Assembly: GCA_905183005.1 (NCBI GenBank)
Contig: CAJJDO010000066.1
Location: 336,819-400,818 of the forward strand
DNA: 64,000 nucleotides
From: Paramecium pentaurelia
Lineage: Eukaryota; Ciliophora; Oligohymenophorea; Peniculida; Parameciidae
Direction: 5' to 3'
In this document: positions 38,001 through 49,430 of the stretch, in pieces
How the letters are laid out: every line of letters starts with the position of its first letter
Position numbering within the stretch: position 1 is the stretch's first letter
Position numbers and translations under genes: made by a program
Notes under the pieces: generated by a model
Database searches by the model: none
The model's input: the letters and a program-made list of their open reading frames with translations, nothing else
Told to the model about the DNA's origin: nothing

Positions 38001-41000
38001 AATTTAGTTGATTTAATATAGAATTAATATTGTCTGAAATAATAACACAAAATAAACTATTATTTTATTTAAATATTGCAATACTTCTTTAATATAATAT
38101 TTTTCAAACTCTCATAACTAATAACTTAACTTAATTCAGAAATTAAAATAGAACTTAAGAGTGCTTTATTAGCTTTAATAGAGACTTAAGAAAATTAAGA
38201 GAGTAGAGAGTATAAATACACATTTTCAAAATGAGAAGAATTTTTTAATTGTATATTGATAGTAAATACTTCTCCCTCTTTATAAATAGAAAGTAGAAAA
38301 TTCTAAAAGGTTTTTAGAAAAGTCTTAATAATAAGATCATAATTTCTAGATAGATTAGGAGCAATTTCAGGATTGAAAGTCTCTAAGGTGATCCTCCCGT
38401 AATTTCAGAAGCAGAAGAAAAATACGGTTTAAAGGAAAAATAAATGGTATTGGAGGAGCTTCATGTAAATATAGAAGCAAAACTTATTTTTTTTGTTAAA
38501 CACAAGAAATGGCAATTAAATACCTACTTATCTCTTAAGAAACTTATGAAATTTTGGCTCCATTAGAGAGAATTGCTTTGAGTTTGAACATATAAACATA
38601 TTAATCTAGGTCATACAATTTTAAATACTTATAGAGAGCTTTTTATATTAAAATAAAATAATTCTAAAGTTAAAAGTTGTAGGAAAATAAAATTGAATCT
38701 AATAATATAATGTTACAGAAGTATTAAAGATTTAATTTTATTCATCTTAAATTTTTATTATTGAGTTGTCTACTTAAAAAATTGAGTTTTTTTTAATCTT
38801 TTCTATCATTAAGAGACAATTTAGAATATGCTAATTTTAGTTTTTCAATTTTGATTGTAAAAATCAAATATAAGTTCTCAAATACATATTCCAGAATAGT
38901 AATTACTATAACATTATCCTATAGAGTAATTTTCTTTGATATAATAAAATATTTATTATAATTCTTTTTTTATTCCCCTAATTCTTCTTTAATCTATATT
39001 GAAATCCAGAACAAGTAACATAAAAATCATTATATTATTAATAGTATGATTAGTTATACTTTAAAAAGCCTATAATAAAAAATAATATTAAACAAAAACA
39101 TAAACTTTATAAATTGAAAATAATAACCTCATATACTTCAATAAAAAAGTGAAAAATTATTATTATTATGTAAATTAATAATATTTGAGGTTTTTCATAA
39201 GACTATAGTGAATTCGGTTTGCATTTTCTGATATTAAATACTTATTTTGATAGTTTATCAAGATATTTTTAAATACATAGAATTAAGATTAATCTGCTTA
39301 AAGGGCTAATTGAAGGCCAAAAATTGATTTTTGATTTTAGATAAATATGCAAATGAAAATCGTTTAATCACTCCAATTCAAAATAACAAATTAAGTTGTA
39401 ATTAAGACTGCTTTTAATCTTTACTCTCTTGCACTCTTATATTATTTCTTATGATCATTTAATATAAAGCTTTATTTTAGAAAAGCTAAAGCTATTAAAT
39501 GAGTTAAAAGTTTTTTTTTTATTTTTATTTTTCATCATATTTTTACTCTATAAAATCAAATCCACATTTTATTTGATTTCAAAGTCTTACAATTTTCACA
39601 ACGATTACAATCATAAAGTAAAATAATAAAGATTTATTTCAGAACTTATTCACAAATCATCCATTTTTTTTTAATTGAATAAAACAATTTACTATAAGAG
39701 TGTGATTAAAGTAAAATATTTCTAAATTTTCAAAATTAGTTCTTTGGCACCTCTACATATGAGTTTAGTAAAAAATATCAAATTGATAATATTTTGGACT
39801 AATTTCACCTTCATAATTAATATGTGGAAATTTTTAAATAACAAGGCCATGTTCAAAGGATAATAATTTTACAAGTTTGAAATTTTGTTAAGTATCAATT
39901 TTCCTAATAATTTCATTATTTTCGTATCTATAAGAACATTTGAAGAGAGGCTAAGAACTATCATTACTAATAATCTAAACCATGATAAAAGTCTTAGTGT
40001 ATTTCATTTCCTCAAATATGCAAATTGGAATTCTTAATTTATTTCATTTAAGTCTAATATTTACATAAATTTTGATCTAAATGAAATAAGAATCATGATC
40101 CCATATTTTCTATTCACAGGATTTAATCCAAAGTAGTCCATAAAGATTTTGAGAAGGCAAGATAATTTTGGTATAACCATATTGATTCATTATGATAACA
40201 TAATTTTATTAATTTCTATTGCTTTTTAGGCAATTTATAGATATAATTTAGTTTGAAGGATTCAAATAAACGATATTCTAAAAGTATGTATTAAAGAAAT
40301 TACTGTGATCTATTAAGTTGATTTGAACTTAAACTTATAAAGAGAGATATTTTATGTAATTAATGATTATTTATATATAAAAAAAAATTGAATATAAGAG
40401 AATGTTGCTATTAACCTCCTATGATTATTTCGAAAAAAAATAATTATGAAATTAAAATTTGTTAACTGATTAAAGAGGATTTATTGAAATGATTAGAAAA
40501 ATAATGCTATATTTTTTAATTTATAAATCGACCTCATGGCAAATTTATCATCAACTTCTCTGAAAATAGATGAGATTCAAAGTTAATATTTGCGAAACTT
40601 TTCAATTATTTTCAAGGTACATTTATATCAATTTATTCATGATTTATATAACTATGTTACATCTTTTTATTTTCATCTCAAAGAAATTGTATTTCCTAAC
40701 TATTTTATTCTATGTTTTATTTAAAAGAGTTTGGTTTTGCAAACTAAACAAATTTTAGAAATCTGGCTTAAAAAATAAAAATTTGTGATTTTGTTTCGCT
40801 TTTATTTTACTACTTCCGTTTAAAAGTTATTAAGTAAGTTTTTAATATTCCTTTATCAAAAATATATTTTCATAAAAATCTATTCACTATACTCATATCT
40901 TATTCTTTAGTAGTTATATAATGGATTGGCGAAACTCTTCCGCAATTATGGAAGTAGTGCATTTGATATTCTTCTACATTTTATGTTGCAAATTAATATT

Positions 41001-41334
41001 GCCAAAATTTTTCAATTTTAATAATATCAGCTGATTTTTAGAAAGATTAGTTCAATAAATTATTGACCTTGTAACCAACTTATTTGATAACTTAGGAAGA
41101 TATTAGGTTGAAGTCTCATATATTATTAGTCGATTTCAAAGTCTATATATATATTAGGAGGTCAATGTGGGTTTGGTAAAACACTTTATAAGAAAAAAAA
41201 TCTAATTCGAACACTAAAAATATCCCTAAATTATTAGAGAAAAATGCCAGAAAAAAATATAGTAAGGGAAAAATATTGGAACTTTGAAGCAATAAATTAG
41301 TTCAGTTTAGATTTTTAAATCGAAGAGGAAGTTA
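38001..41334. other. Subtelomeric AT-rich stretch, no gene recognised
   Basis: About 3.3 kb with no protein motif that I can recognise in either strand. Upstream parts of the reverse-transcriptase element may extend into 40900-41334 but are too decayed to show. Confidence 0.45.
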
Positions 41335-42200
41335 AATTTTGGTCCTTCTAAGAAAGATGGTACCCAACATACCACAGACTAATTCAGACCTATAATAGTG
41401 TAAAGTCCAATTTTGAAATGGCTAAAGCTTAGATTCCTCCATAAAGTTGAAAATTTTATGAAGAGCACTTAATTAAAGTATAGTTTGGCTTCATTAGACG
41501 TGTTGGTTTTTCGATCGGCTTACAACTGTGCAGATATGTCAATATTATTTAACTTTTCAAATATAATGCATGTTTTGAAGAAAGACGAAACAATTTTCTT
41601 CGATACTGTATGAATTGGTAGTACATATAATATGATAAACAGAAAATGGCATTCAAAATTTGGGTGCCATTAGGAAGCGTACTGTCACAATTTCTATGAA
41701 CATATATACTCATATATTTATAAAAAACTGGAATACAATTTCGATCTAAGGAAAATAGATCATATTTACCTATATTCAGATGATTTAACATTAATTTTTA
41801 AAGGAATATCTGTTCTAAGAGAAATGAATTTACACATAAATATAAAGTAATGATTCCAATCTTTAACTCTAGAAATAATTTCATAAATATGTGCATAAGC
41901 TATAATGTTAATCAACAATTAATTTAAATCAAATTAAATTAAACTGCTCCAATTATTACAATTTATTGTCAAATTAAGGGCTTGTACTTACAAAATCAAA
42001 TTTGACTATTAAATTAGTCGGTAGAAGTTCACAGCTTCTGAAAATTTGTTCTTAATAAATCAATATTAAATCTTTGATGCAAAGTGATATTATTTTTTTA
42101 TGATCAAAGACTTATTCTCCATTTGGTAATTATATACAGTTCATGATAGGGCCTTCCTTTTTGTAAGGTTTTAGATTACTTGGATGATGTGGAATTAAAT
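41335..42200 (+). mobile_element. Decayed reverse transcriptase, probably of a non-LTR retrotransposon
   Basis: Motifs appear in the correct order of the fingers and palm. First is KKDGT...FRPI (about 41353-41400). Then a palm segment with FRSAYNCADMSILFN (about 41505-41550). Then WVPLGSVLS (41661-41687), the equivalent of the GxPQGS...SP block. Then LYSDDLTLI (41770-41796), the catalytic YxDD box. The second and third blocks are in different frames, the third and fourth again differ, and TGA stops intervene, so it is inactive. PLGS in place of PQGS is also a change. No endonuclease, LTR or integrase was found. The clade is uncertain. It lies directly beside the telomere. Confidence 0.72.
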
Positions 42201-42327
42201 ACATTAACTATGAGATTATAATAAACAAGAAATTAAGCTAGACAACTACCAAAGCCCTGTTATTCTCCTAAAAATCTAAAGAATTTTATAATATAATTTA
42301 GAAACCTGGATTGTTACATATCCTCAT

Positions 42328-42457
42328 GGGTTTGGGTTTGGGTTTGGGGTTGGGGTTTGGGGTTGGGTTTGGGGTTGGGGTTGGGTTTGGGTTTGGGTTT
42401 GGGTTTGGGTTTGGGTTTGGGTTTGGGTTTGGGTTTGGGTTTGGGTTTGGGTTTGGG
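42328..42457 (+). repeat. Macronuclear telomere repeats (G3T3 with some G4T2)
   Basis: A 130-base run of GGGTTT units with GGGGTT, and one GGGGTTT, mixed into the first 65 bases. The G-rich strand runs 5' to 3' toward higher coordinates, as at a right-hand chromosome end. It begins abruptly after ...TATCCTCAT, the apparent telomere addition site. Mixed G3T3/G4T2 telomeres are characteristic of Paramecium. Confidence 0.97.
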
Positions 42458-43061
42458 NNNNNNNNNNNNNNNNNNNNNNNNNNNNNNNNNNNNNNNNNNN
42501 NNNNNNNNNNNNNNNNNNNNNNNNNNNNNNNNNNNNNNNNNNNNNNNNNNNNNNNNNNNNNNNNNNNNNNNNNNNNNNNNNNNNNNNNNNNNNNNNNNNN
42601 NNNNNNNNNNNNNNNNNNNNNNNNNNNNNNNNNNNNNNNNNNNNNNNNNNNNNNNNNNNNNNNNNNNNNNNNNNNNNNNNNNNNNNNNNNNNNNNNNNNN
42701 NNNNNNNNNNNNNNNNNNNNNNNNNNNNNNNNNNNNNNNNNNNNNNNNNNNNNNNNNNNNNNNNNNNNNNNNNNNNNNNNNNNNNNNNNNNNNNNNNNNN
42801 NNNNNNNNNNNNNNNNNNNNNNNNNNNNNNNNNNNNNNNNNNNNNNNNNNNNNNNNNNNNNNNNNNNNNNNNNNNNNNNNNNNNNNNNNNNNNNNNNNNN
42901 NNNNNNNNNNNNNNNNNNNNNNNNNNNNNNNNNNNNNNNNNNNNNNNNNNNNNNNNNNNNNNNNNNNNNNNNNNNNNNNNNNNNNNNNNNNNNNNNNNNN
43001 NNNNNNNNNNNNNNNNNNNNNNNNNNNNNNNNNNNNNNNNNNNNNNNNNNNNNNNNNNNNN
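42458..43061. other. Assembly gap, 604 N
   Basis: A run of N directly after the telomere repeats. The sequence after the gap starts without telomere repeats. Confidence 0.99.
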
Positions 43062-44848
43062 GATTTACCCCCTTTGTAAAACGGACTGAAGCACTGAGAA
43101 ACAGGAAACTGAGTTGTGACGCACTATATTACATAAATATTAAATTAATAAGTTTGAATGATATGTAAATATTTCTACTTTATAAATAGAAATCATCATT
43201 TGATTAAGATCTTAAAAAATAAATTTTTGCATCAATATATTCCATTCAAAATTTTAATATATGATAATAATGAAAATTAATAATTGTGTTAAGGGTCATT
43301 TGAGAGTGATTTCAAAAAAGTATCAATGTATTCATAACCTTTCAAAATTAGAATGATAAGAATGTAAATATTAAGCCAGTATTAAATATTGATATTGTGG
43401 ATAAAAAGATTTATTAGAGTTGAATAAAAATTCTTTGGGTTCACTTAACATATTCTAACCAATTTCTAAATTCTGATGAATTAGACTCTGAACTTCACTA
43501 TAAATAGAAAAAAAGTGACTCTATGTTCAGATCCAGTGAGAATTGAGGAATATTGATTCATGTTATGTTGGAGAATAAAAGACATGCTATAGGATTTAAA
43601 ATATTTCAAATAGAAAGAACTTTTGGAAATCATTTAAAAGTAACTAGAAACCAATTAAATAGATATTATGATAAATTCAAATATGTGAATAAGGGAATTA
43701 CTTGGCTAATATCTTAAAAAATATAGATTTGACAGGGAGATAAACAAATTAGTAAGTAGAAAGATAGAATCTGATGAAATACGAGCAAACTGGATTTGAA
43801 TATATTAAATAAAGAATTAGGATGGATTAATTAGATCACCTTCAGGGTATTAAAAGTTTGTTATATGATCTTCAAATGATAGTATTATGAGAAGAAATCT
43901 TATCAAAGATTGCAAGTAAAAGTGCTTAATTCTATGCCGATACTGGATAGATTTCTTTTAAAGACAAGATAAAATTGAATGTAAAACTATATTTACATAA
44001 AAAAGAAAATAGATGATTTAAATAGAGAGTCCTGGATTAGATTACGAATAAGAAGGGAGATAGGCAAGGTAGTATTATGTAAAAGAAAAAATAATATTAA
44101 GTGATTAAAGGAACTAATAACATTATAAAATTGATTAGTGCCTAGATAAAGGGTTCTGGAATAACAGTTTGTGTTTATAATGGTCTGTTCTGAGTGGATA
44201 AATGACATCAATAACCTAGTTGTCAGAAGTAGATAACAATTTAGAATTGATTTATATATTTAAAGATAAAATGAAAAGAATATATTTATTAAAAAATTAT
44301 CCAAATTTGCATACATATGAAAGAAAAATAGATTTGTCTTGTCTTATCCTATTATTTATGTATAGTAAATAAAAAAAAATGAAAATTTCTTGGTTTTAAG
44401 ACAACCTTTAAACAAGTTTGTAATACTAAAATGGATAAATAAAATGAACGTTAATAAAATATATTAAATAAGCTTTTGATAAAAAATATGAATATTTTGA
44501 GATTTTCCAATTCCTTTTTAAATTGCGAAGATTCAGCTGAATTACGAGAATGATTGATGATTCATAAAATTAGTAAGAAATAATAATATTATTGAATAAA
44601 ATTATCTCTTGCCAATATTAGGCCAGTAAATACTATTAGAAAGACATCAAGATATAGTAAGATAAAAGAACTGAAATATAAATAAACCTTTTCCTCGATA
44701 TTTATAATCTCATAATTGTCAGTCCCTTTAGGATAATACCTTTAATATCCTACAAGTTTAATGGTTTTATATAAATAAAACTTAGAAATCACTTTTAGTG
44801 TTTATTAGTTGGTCAGTCCAATTTATAAAAGGCGTTAAATATCATCCC
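43062..44848. other. AT-rich stretch after the gap, no gene recognised
   Basis: Short peptide-like runs (for example SKSAQFYADTGQISFKDK near 43910-43970) occur but are interrupted and match nothing I know. Confidence 0.4.
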
Positions 44849-45487
44849 ACAGGTGTACAAGGGCATTGAGCATATCCAATCTCTCTAAACCCTTTCTGAT
44901 TTCAAGCCTTTGTAATTTAATATTATTGAACCTCCTGACGTCCTGTCCCATAGTACCTCAGAAAAGGATGCTTGGATACTTTTCCAAAGACCAGCGTCAG
45001 GATATTAAACAATTGCAGCATAATCTCGTTTATTTATGTTGACTTATTTGCTCATACTCTTTTTTTCGTTTATATATATAGGATTAGATTTCCAAATATT
45101 TTATGACTATTTGATAATCTACTGATAAGTCTATGGTGGCCATGAATATATTCCCCAATATTTTATTTTACTTTTGAACAGTAAGTTTAGCATCAAAAAT
45201 CTCTAATACTTTAAAAAATAAAAAGCATATCAATTAAGTGCCTCAATCCCTGATTTGAAGGGTAATTTGAGGGTTTTTAATTAGTTGTCACCCGAGATCG
45301 CCAGGGGTAGATATTATATGGAAAAAGTAGCAACAATAACTTCCCCATTCTCGATACATATAGAGATGCCGCCTTTCGAAGGTAGGCGATGGGGTTAAAT
45401 AATGCGAATTCACAGTCAAGGTTTGAAATTTGAAAGGTGTATGAGAGATTTGGTGTGCTCGATGCCCTTGTACAGCTGTGGTGTTTA
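44849..45487. repeat. Imperfect inverted repeat in a GC-richer island
   Basis: The arm at 44849-44915 and the reverse complement of the arm at about 45418-45477 agree at roughly four of five bases over about 64 bases. They share an exact core of TGTACAAGGGCAT and a second AATCTCTC block. A weaker match continues inward (ATTATT-AACC ... TACCT ... GAAA-GG). The 500 bases between the arms, and the arms themselves, are clearly GC-richer than the surroundings. The nature is unknown: element ends, two inverted copies of a small gene, or a structured RNA. Confidence 0.55.
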
Positions 45488-45680
45488 CAGCCATATTTTA
45501 ATCGAACTGACGCGCCCTAAGAAACACTAGAACTGATTGTGAAGCTCTAGATAAAATATTGTAACAGACATTGCTACTAACAATACCTTAAAGAGTCATA
45601 TCCCATCTATTGAAAGACTTTTTGGTATTTAAAACATCAACTCTTCTATCAGTTCATTATCTTAATATTGGCTCCTTGCT

Positions 45681-46728
45681 TCACTTTATGATGAAAAATT
45701 TGCTTAAAAAAGACTCTATTTGATTTTTATTCAATGCACAGATAACTTCTAAAATTGATGAATAATCTTCTTCTTATCTACATTAAAATTCCAAGGTGGT
45801 TGCACTTTTGGGTTTCCTTGAATGTTTAATAAGTTTATTAATTAGTGAAAAGGCGCAATTAAAAGTGAATCCTGACGAAAAAACCTTCATACTTGTATCA
45901 TTCATCCTTCACTTTAAATTTTTCCAGTTGAATTAAATCTTTGATAGGACCGATTAATACATTGTCTACAAATCTTTATTTATTCTCTTCTGTTTCTGAT
46001 TCAGGATTACACTTTTGCTCCCTATTCTATCTATCCTATGGTTATTAATTTCGTTCCATCTTATTTATCTCATCTTGCATTATCTTTATTGTTTAACATC
46101 TTCTATATTTGTGATTTGAAGGCATTTTAATTTTTCTTATTGACAAGTTTATCTCCTAATAGATTGAATATTTTAGGAAAATTAATGTATAATGCATATC
46201 AATGTCATAGAATAATTATATTATGAATTCTGACTTCATTTGATATAAGATGAATATTAAATTAATTGTTATCTTTTCCTTTTCTTTGATCATAAAGTTT
46301 AATATTTGAATTTCTTTATAAAATAATTTTAAAAAATAGTGATAGAAGAAGAAGACTATCAATGTACTTGTTGAAATAGAATTCTTATTTTACCCAACAA
46401 TTCCTTTCACTCCATAATTCTCATAATGATTCACCTCTCTTATCTTACTAAATATATTTGAGGTTGATGCCATTTAAGTAATCCTGAACTCTTCATTTTA
46501 TTCCATCTTAAAGAATTTCAATTTAGCTTTGATTCTTCTTACTATTATGAATATTTAATAAGATTCCCCTTGCCTTTTGCATAATTGTCTTATCTTTAAA
46601 TATAATTATGGATTATCTTTTAAAATCAAATTAGAAATGCTTTCTAAGTTATATTTTTTGATAAAATATTTTATACTTTTCAAATCTTCCATCCTTATGA
46701 ACATGAATGTTGTAATTTAAGTCCTCAT
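45681..46728 (-). CDS. Hypothetical protein, uncertain gene model
   Basis: In the ciliate code an ORF runs from ATG at 46728. With one 28-nt GT...AG intron (about 45889-45916) it reaches TGA at 45681, giving 1020 nt, 339 residues. The second half is hydrophilic and Gln-rich (MERNQQPQDRQNREQKC, with Gln from TAA/TAG). The last part is ordinary globular-looking sequence (DYSSILEVICALNKNQIESFL). No domain is recognised. Part of the region (46130-46300) reads equally well in another frame (INFPKIFNLLGDKLVNKKN), so a frameshifted pseudogene is as likely as a real gene. A shorter start at 46125 (138 residues) is possible. Confidence 0.3.
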
Positions 46729-48949
46729 TTTTTTTATTTTAAATTTTAACTCATTTGAATTAAGATGATCTTAGGGTATAAAATTGAAGGTTTAAACTTT
46801 TCTCGATTTATTAGTCTTATGATAATCTTGCAATTTCTCATTAAAATCAATTTAATATTATGGTAACTAAATTTATTCATTTTTATAATATTATCAATCA
46901 AATGATTGTAATAACAAATAGCTTATAATTCCTTAATTATGTGCTACAGTTAATGTATTTATCATTTAAGTTTTGATCATCCTAATATATACGATTCATT
47001 TTAAAGGTTTATTTATCCAAAATCTAAGAGTTAATCCTTTTATACTCCTTGATAATTACGTTTGTAATTACTTGGGTCTAAAAAATTCATTTTAGATTTA
47101 GACTTACCATTATATTTAAAATTTTTTAAAATGGATTTTTTTTTCTCTTCATTAATAAAATTTATATGATCGCCTTTAATCAAATACAAATTACTAAAAG
47201 GTTTATTATATAGAAAAGGGCATCAAGATGTATATACTCCTTATTCTTAATTTCGATTTTACTATGCATTAATTCTCTTTTGATTTTATACAATCTTAAT
47301 TTTTAATGATTTATTTTAAGATTTTATAAAAAATATTCAAGAATTTGAAACTATGATTCGATTATTTAATATCTAAATCCTTCAATAAGTTATTTTGAAT
47401 TGATCTTTTATTTTAAGAAATATTTAATCTCTATTCTTATTAATTGATAGTAAAGAATGATTTATTTATTATTCAGACCAAAATTAAATGTTGAAATTTT
47501 CAATAATATAAGGATTTAGGTAAAACAAGAATAAGATGATATCAAAATTGATCTAATCTTCATGTTTTTAAACTGTTTTAATGTTTTTAATTCAAAACTT
47601 ACAATGGTATAAGATGAGGATCAATCTTTTTATAAATTCTTATTGTCGGATCAAATAATTGGATTCATTTATTTATAAAAAGATATTAACGTGAAAAATA
47701 TGGTAATTCTGATTACATAAAATAAAATGAGACGCTAAATTTATGGACTTAGTTTAAGGTAAAAATATCACCAAAATCAATAATATTGGTTATTCAGATC
47801 AATTTAGCTAATATGTGTATTTGAAATAAAAAAAATTATAATTATGCTATTGAAATAATCAACAAAATTATAGTTCAAATATTAATATTTACCTAAGTCA
47901 AAAGTTCCTAGATCTAAAGTTTGAAAACATTGGAAATATGTAAAATAGATTACTGGTATGATTGCATATTAATTGAAATCCTTTTATAAACTGTTACCCC
48001 TAAGGCATATGACTTAATTATGGAATACATAAATAAGCAACAACAAATAATCACAAATGGATAATTTAATTTATATTTTTTATTTCAATTTTTCCAAAAT
48101 CCAAAATTTTATTCCAAGTATACTTTTAAATCAAAAGTAACTAAAATTTAGAAGTTCTTTATAATGAAGAACCTATTTATGAGGTTAATAAATATAGAAT
48201 CTGCTTTATTGATTAATCATTTTCACTAGATCTCTATATCATATTAATTAAATTTCAAAAAATTTCTTAAAAATTGAGAAAGGCTTAATTTAACTTTAAT
48301 ATGAATTTTATTTCAACTTAGATTTACCTAAAATTGTGGGAAAACAAAAATATTAAAATTACATAAAATTATAAAACTTAAGAATATGAATCTTTTAGTT
48401 TTATATTAAAATAACTCTTTCCTTTTAGAAGTATCATTAAATTTATTGATTTAGGCTTAATTATATTTTATTTATATTTTTGCTATTAATCCAATTTTTC
48501 AAAAATATAAATGTGTCTCACAAAAATTTCTATTGGCTTGATTCCTACTTAAAATTATAATTTAAGCCTTAATAACTAAATTTCTGATGTTATTTAGGTA
48601 TTTTTTATTCCCATTGATAATAAATATATTTTAAGAAATATTAAACTAATAAATTTATAACATCATGTTATCTGAAACTTAAAAACACAATTTTGCTTAA
48701 AATTGTTGAAAGATTAAAAAGTTAATAAAGATTATGAGGTAAATAAATGGGATGAAAAGTAAAAAAAAAAAGTAAAGGTAAAAAAAAAATCACATTTACA
48801 TAAGAGAATTAAATGATTTACTAATAGGAAGGTGTAATTTTGAGATAGTATTTAATTATTTTGGCTATAAAAGGGAACTTAACTAGGACTATTTCAGAGA
48901 TTAAGAAATCTTAATAGAGATGGAATAGATCTAATTTCTTTAATGGTAA
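46729..48949. other. AT-rich stretch, no gene recognised
   Basis: I see nothing that I can support as a gene or element. Confidence 0.4.
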
Positions 48950-49430
48950 GGTGAATATGGACCAAAATAGAAAAAATAAGGTAAATGGATTGCAACTTGG
49001 AAAGGGGAAATAATTTAAGAAGTTGGTGAATAGTATAATATGAGAATGGATTAAAGGAAGGTTAATGGAAACAACCAAGTAAGAGTTATTGGAGGTAAAA
49101 ATGAAGTATGTATACAAAATAGACAAGCTCAAGTATATGAAAGTGGAGAATACTTTTTTGATTAAAAATTAGGGAGATGGAATTACATCTATGATAACTA
49201 AATTATGTATTATTTTTAATTGAATTATTAGTGGAGGTGGGTCATATGATTAAGTAGGTAGATAAGTCTATTTATATTTGGGGTGTTAAAACATGGCAAA
49301 TAATATTGAAAATGGATGGTCATAGTGATATTGTACAATCAGTTTGCTATTTTCCAAATGGTACTCTATTATCATTTGCAAGTGCCAATTAGTCAATTCT
49401 TTTGTGGGATATTAACATGGTACTATAAAA
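48950..49430 (+). pseudogene. Relic of a MORN-like repeat plus WD40 protein gene
   Basis: The first part reads as GKWIATWKGEIIQEVGE and later VYESGEYFFDQKLGRWNYIYDN. This is the G-x-W / GEY repeat style of MORN-like proteins. The second part (49270-49425) is a clear WD40 blade: IYIWGVKTWQ, then a GHSDIVQSVCYFPNG core, then SILLWDIN. TGA stops and frame changes separate the parts, no start codon or further blades are found, and the gene stops after one blade. Confidence 0.6.

Noticed and set aside
40570..40758. 62-residue hydrophobic reading frame left of the RT relic
   Set aside because: Low-complexity Phe/Ile/Leu sequence in AT-rich DNA with no RT or endonuclease motif.
42311..43168. Long Gly/Leu/Phe-repeat reading frame through the telomere and N run
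   Set aside because: It is only a translation of telomere repeats and unknown bases.
45361..45430. AATGCGAATT resembling the 5.8S rRNA core
   Set aside because: The similarity is limited to about ten bases; flanking 5.8S sequence is absent.
45288..45494. 68-residue reading frame on the minus strand inside the GC-richer island
   Set aside because: It overlaps the inverted repeat, is not kept as a frame in the other arm, and matches nothing known.
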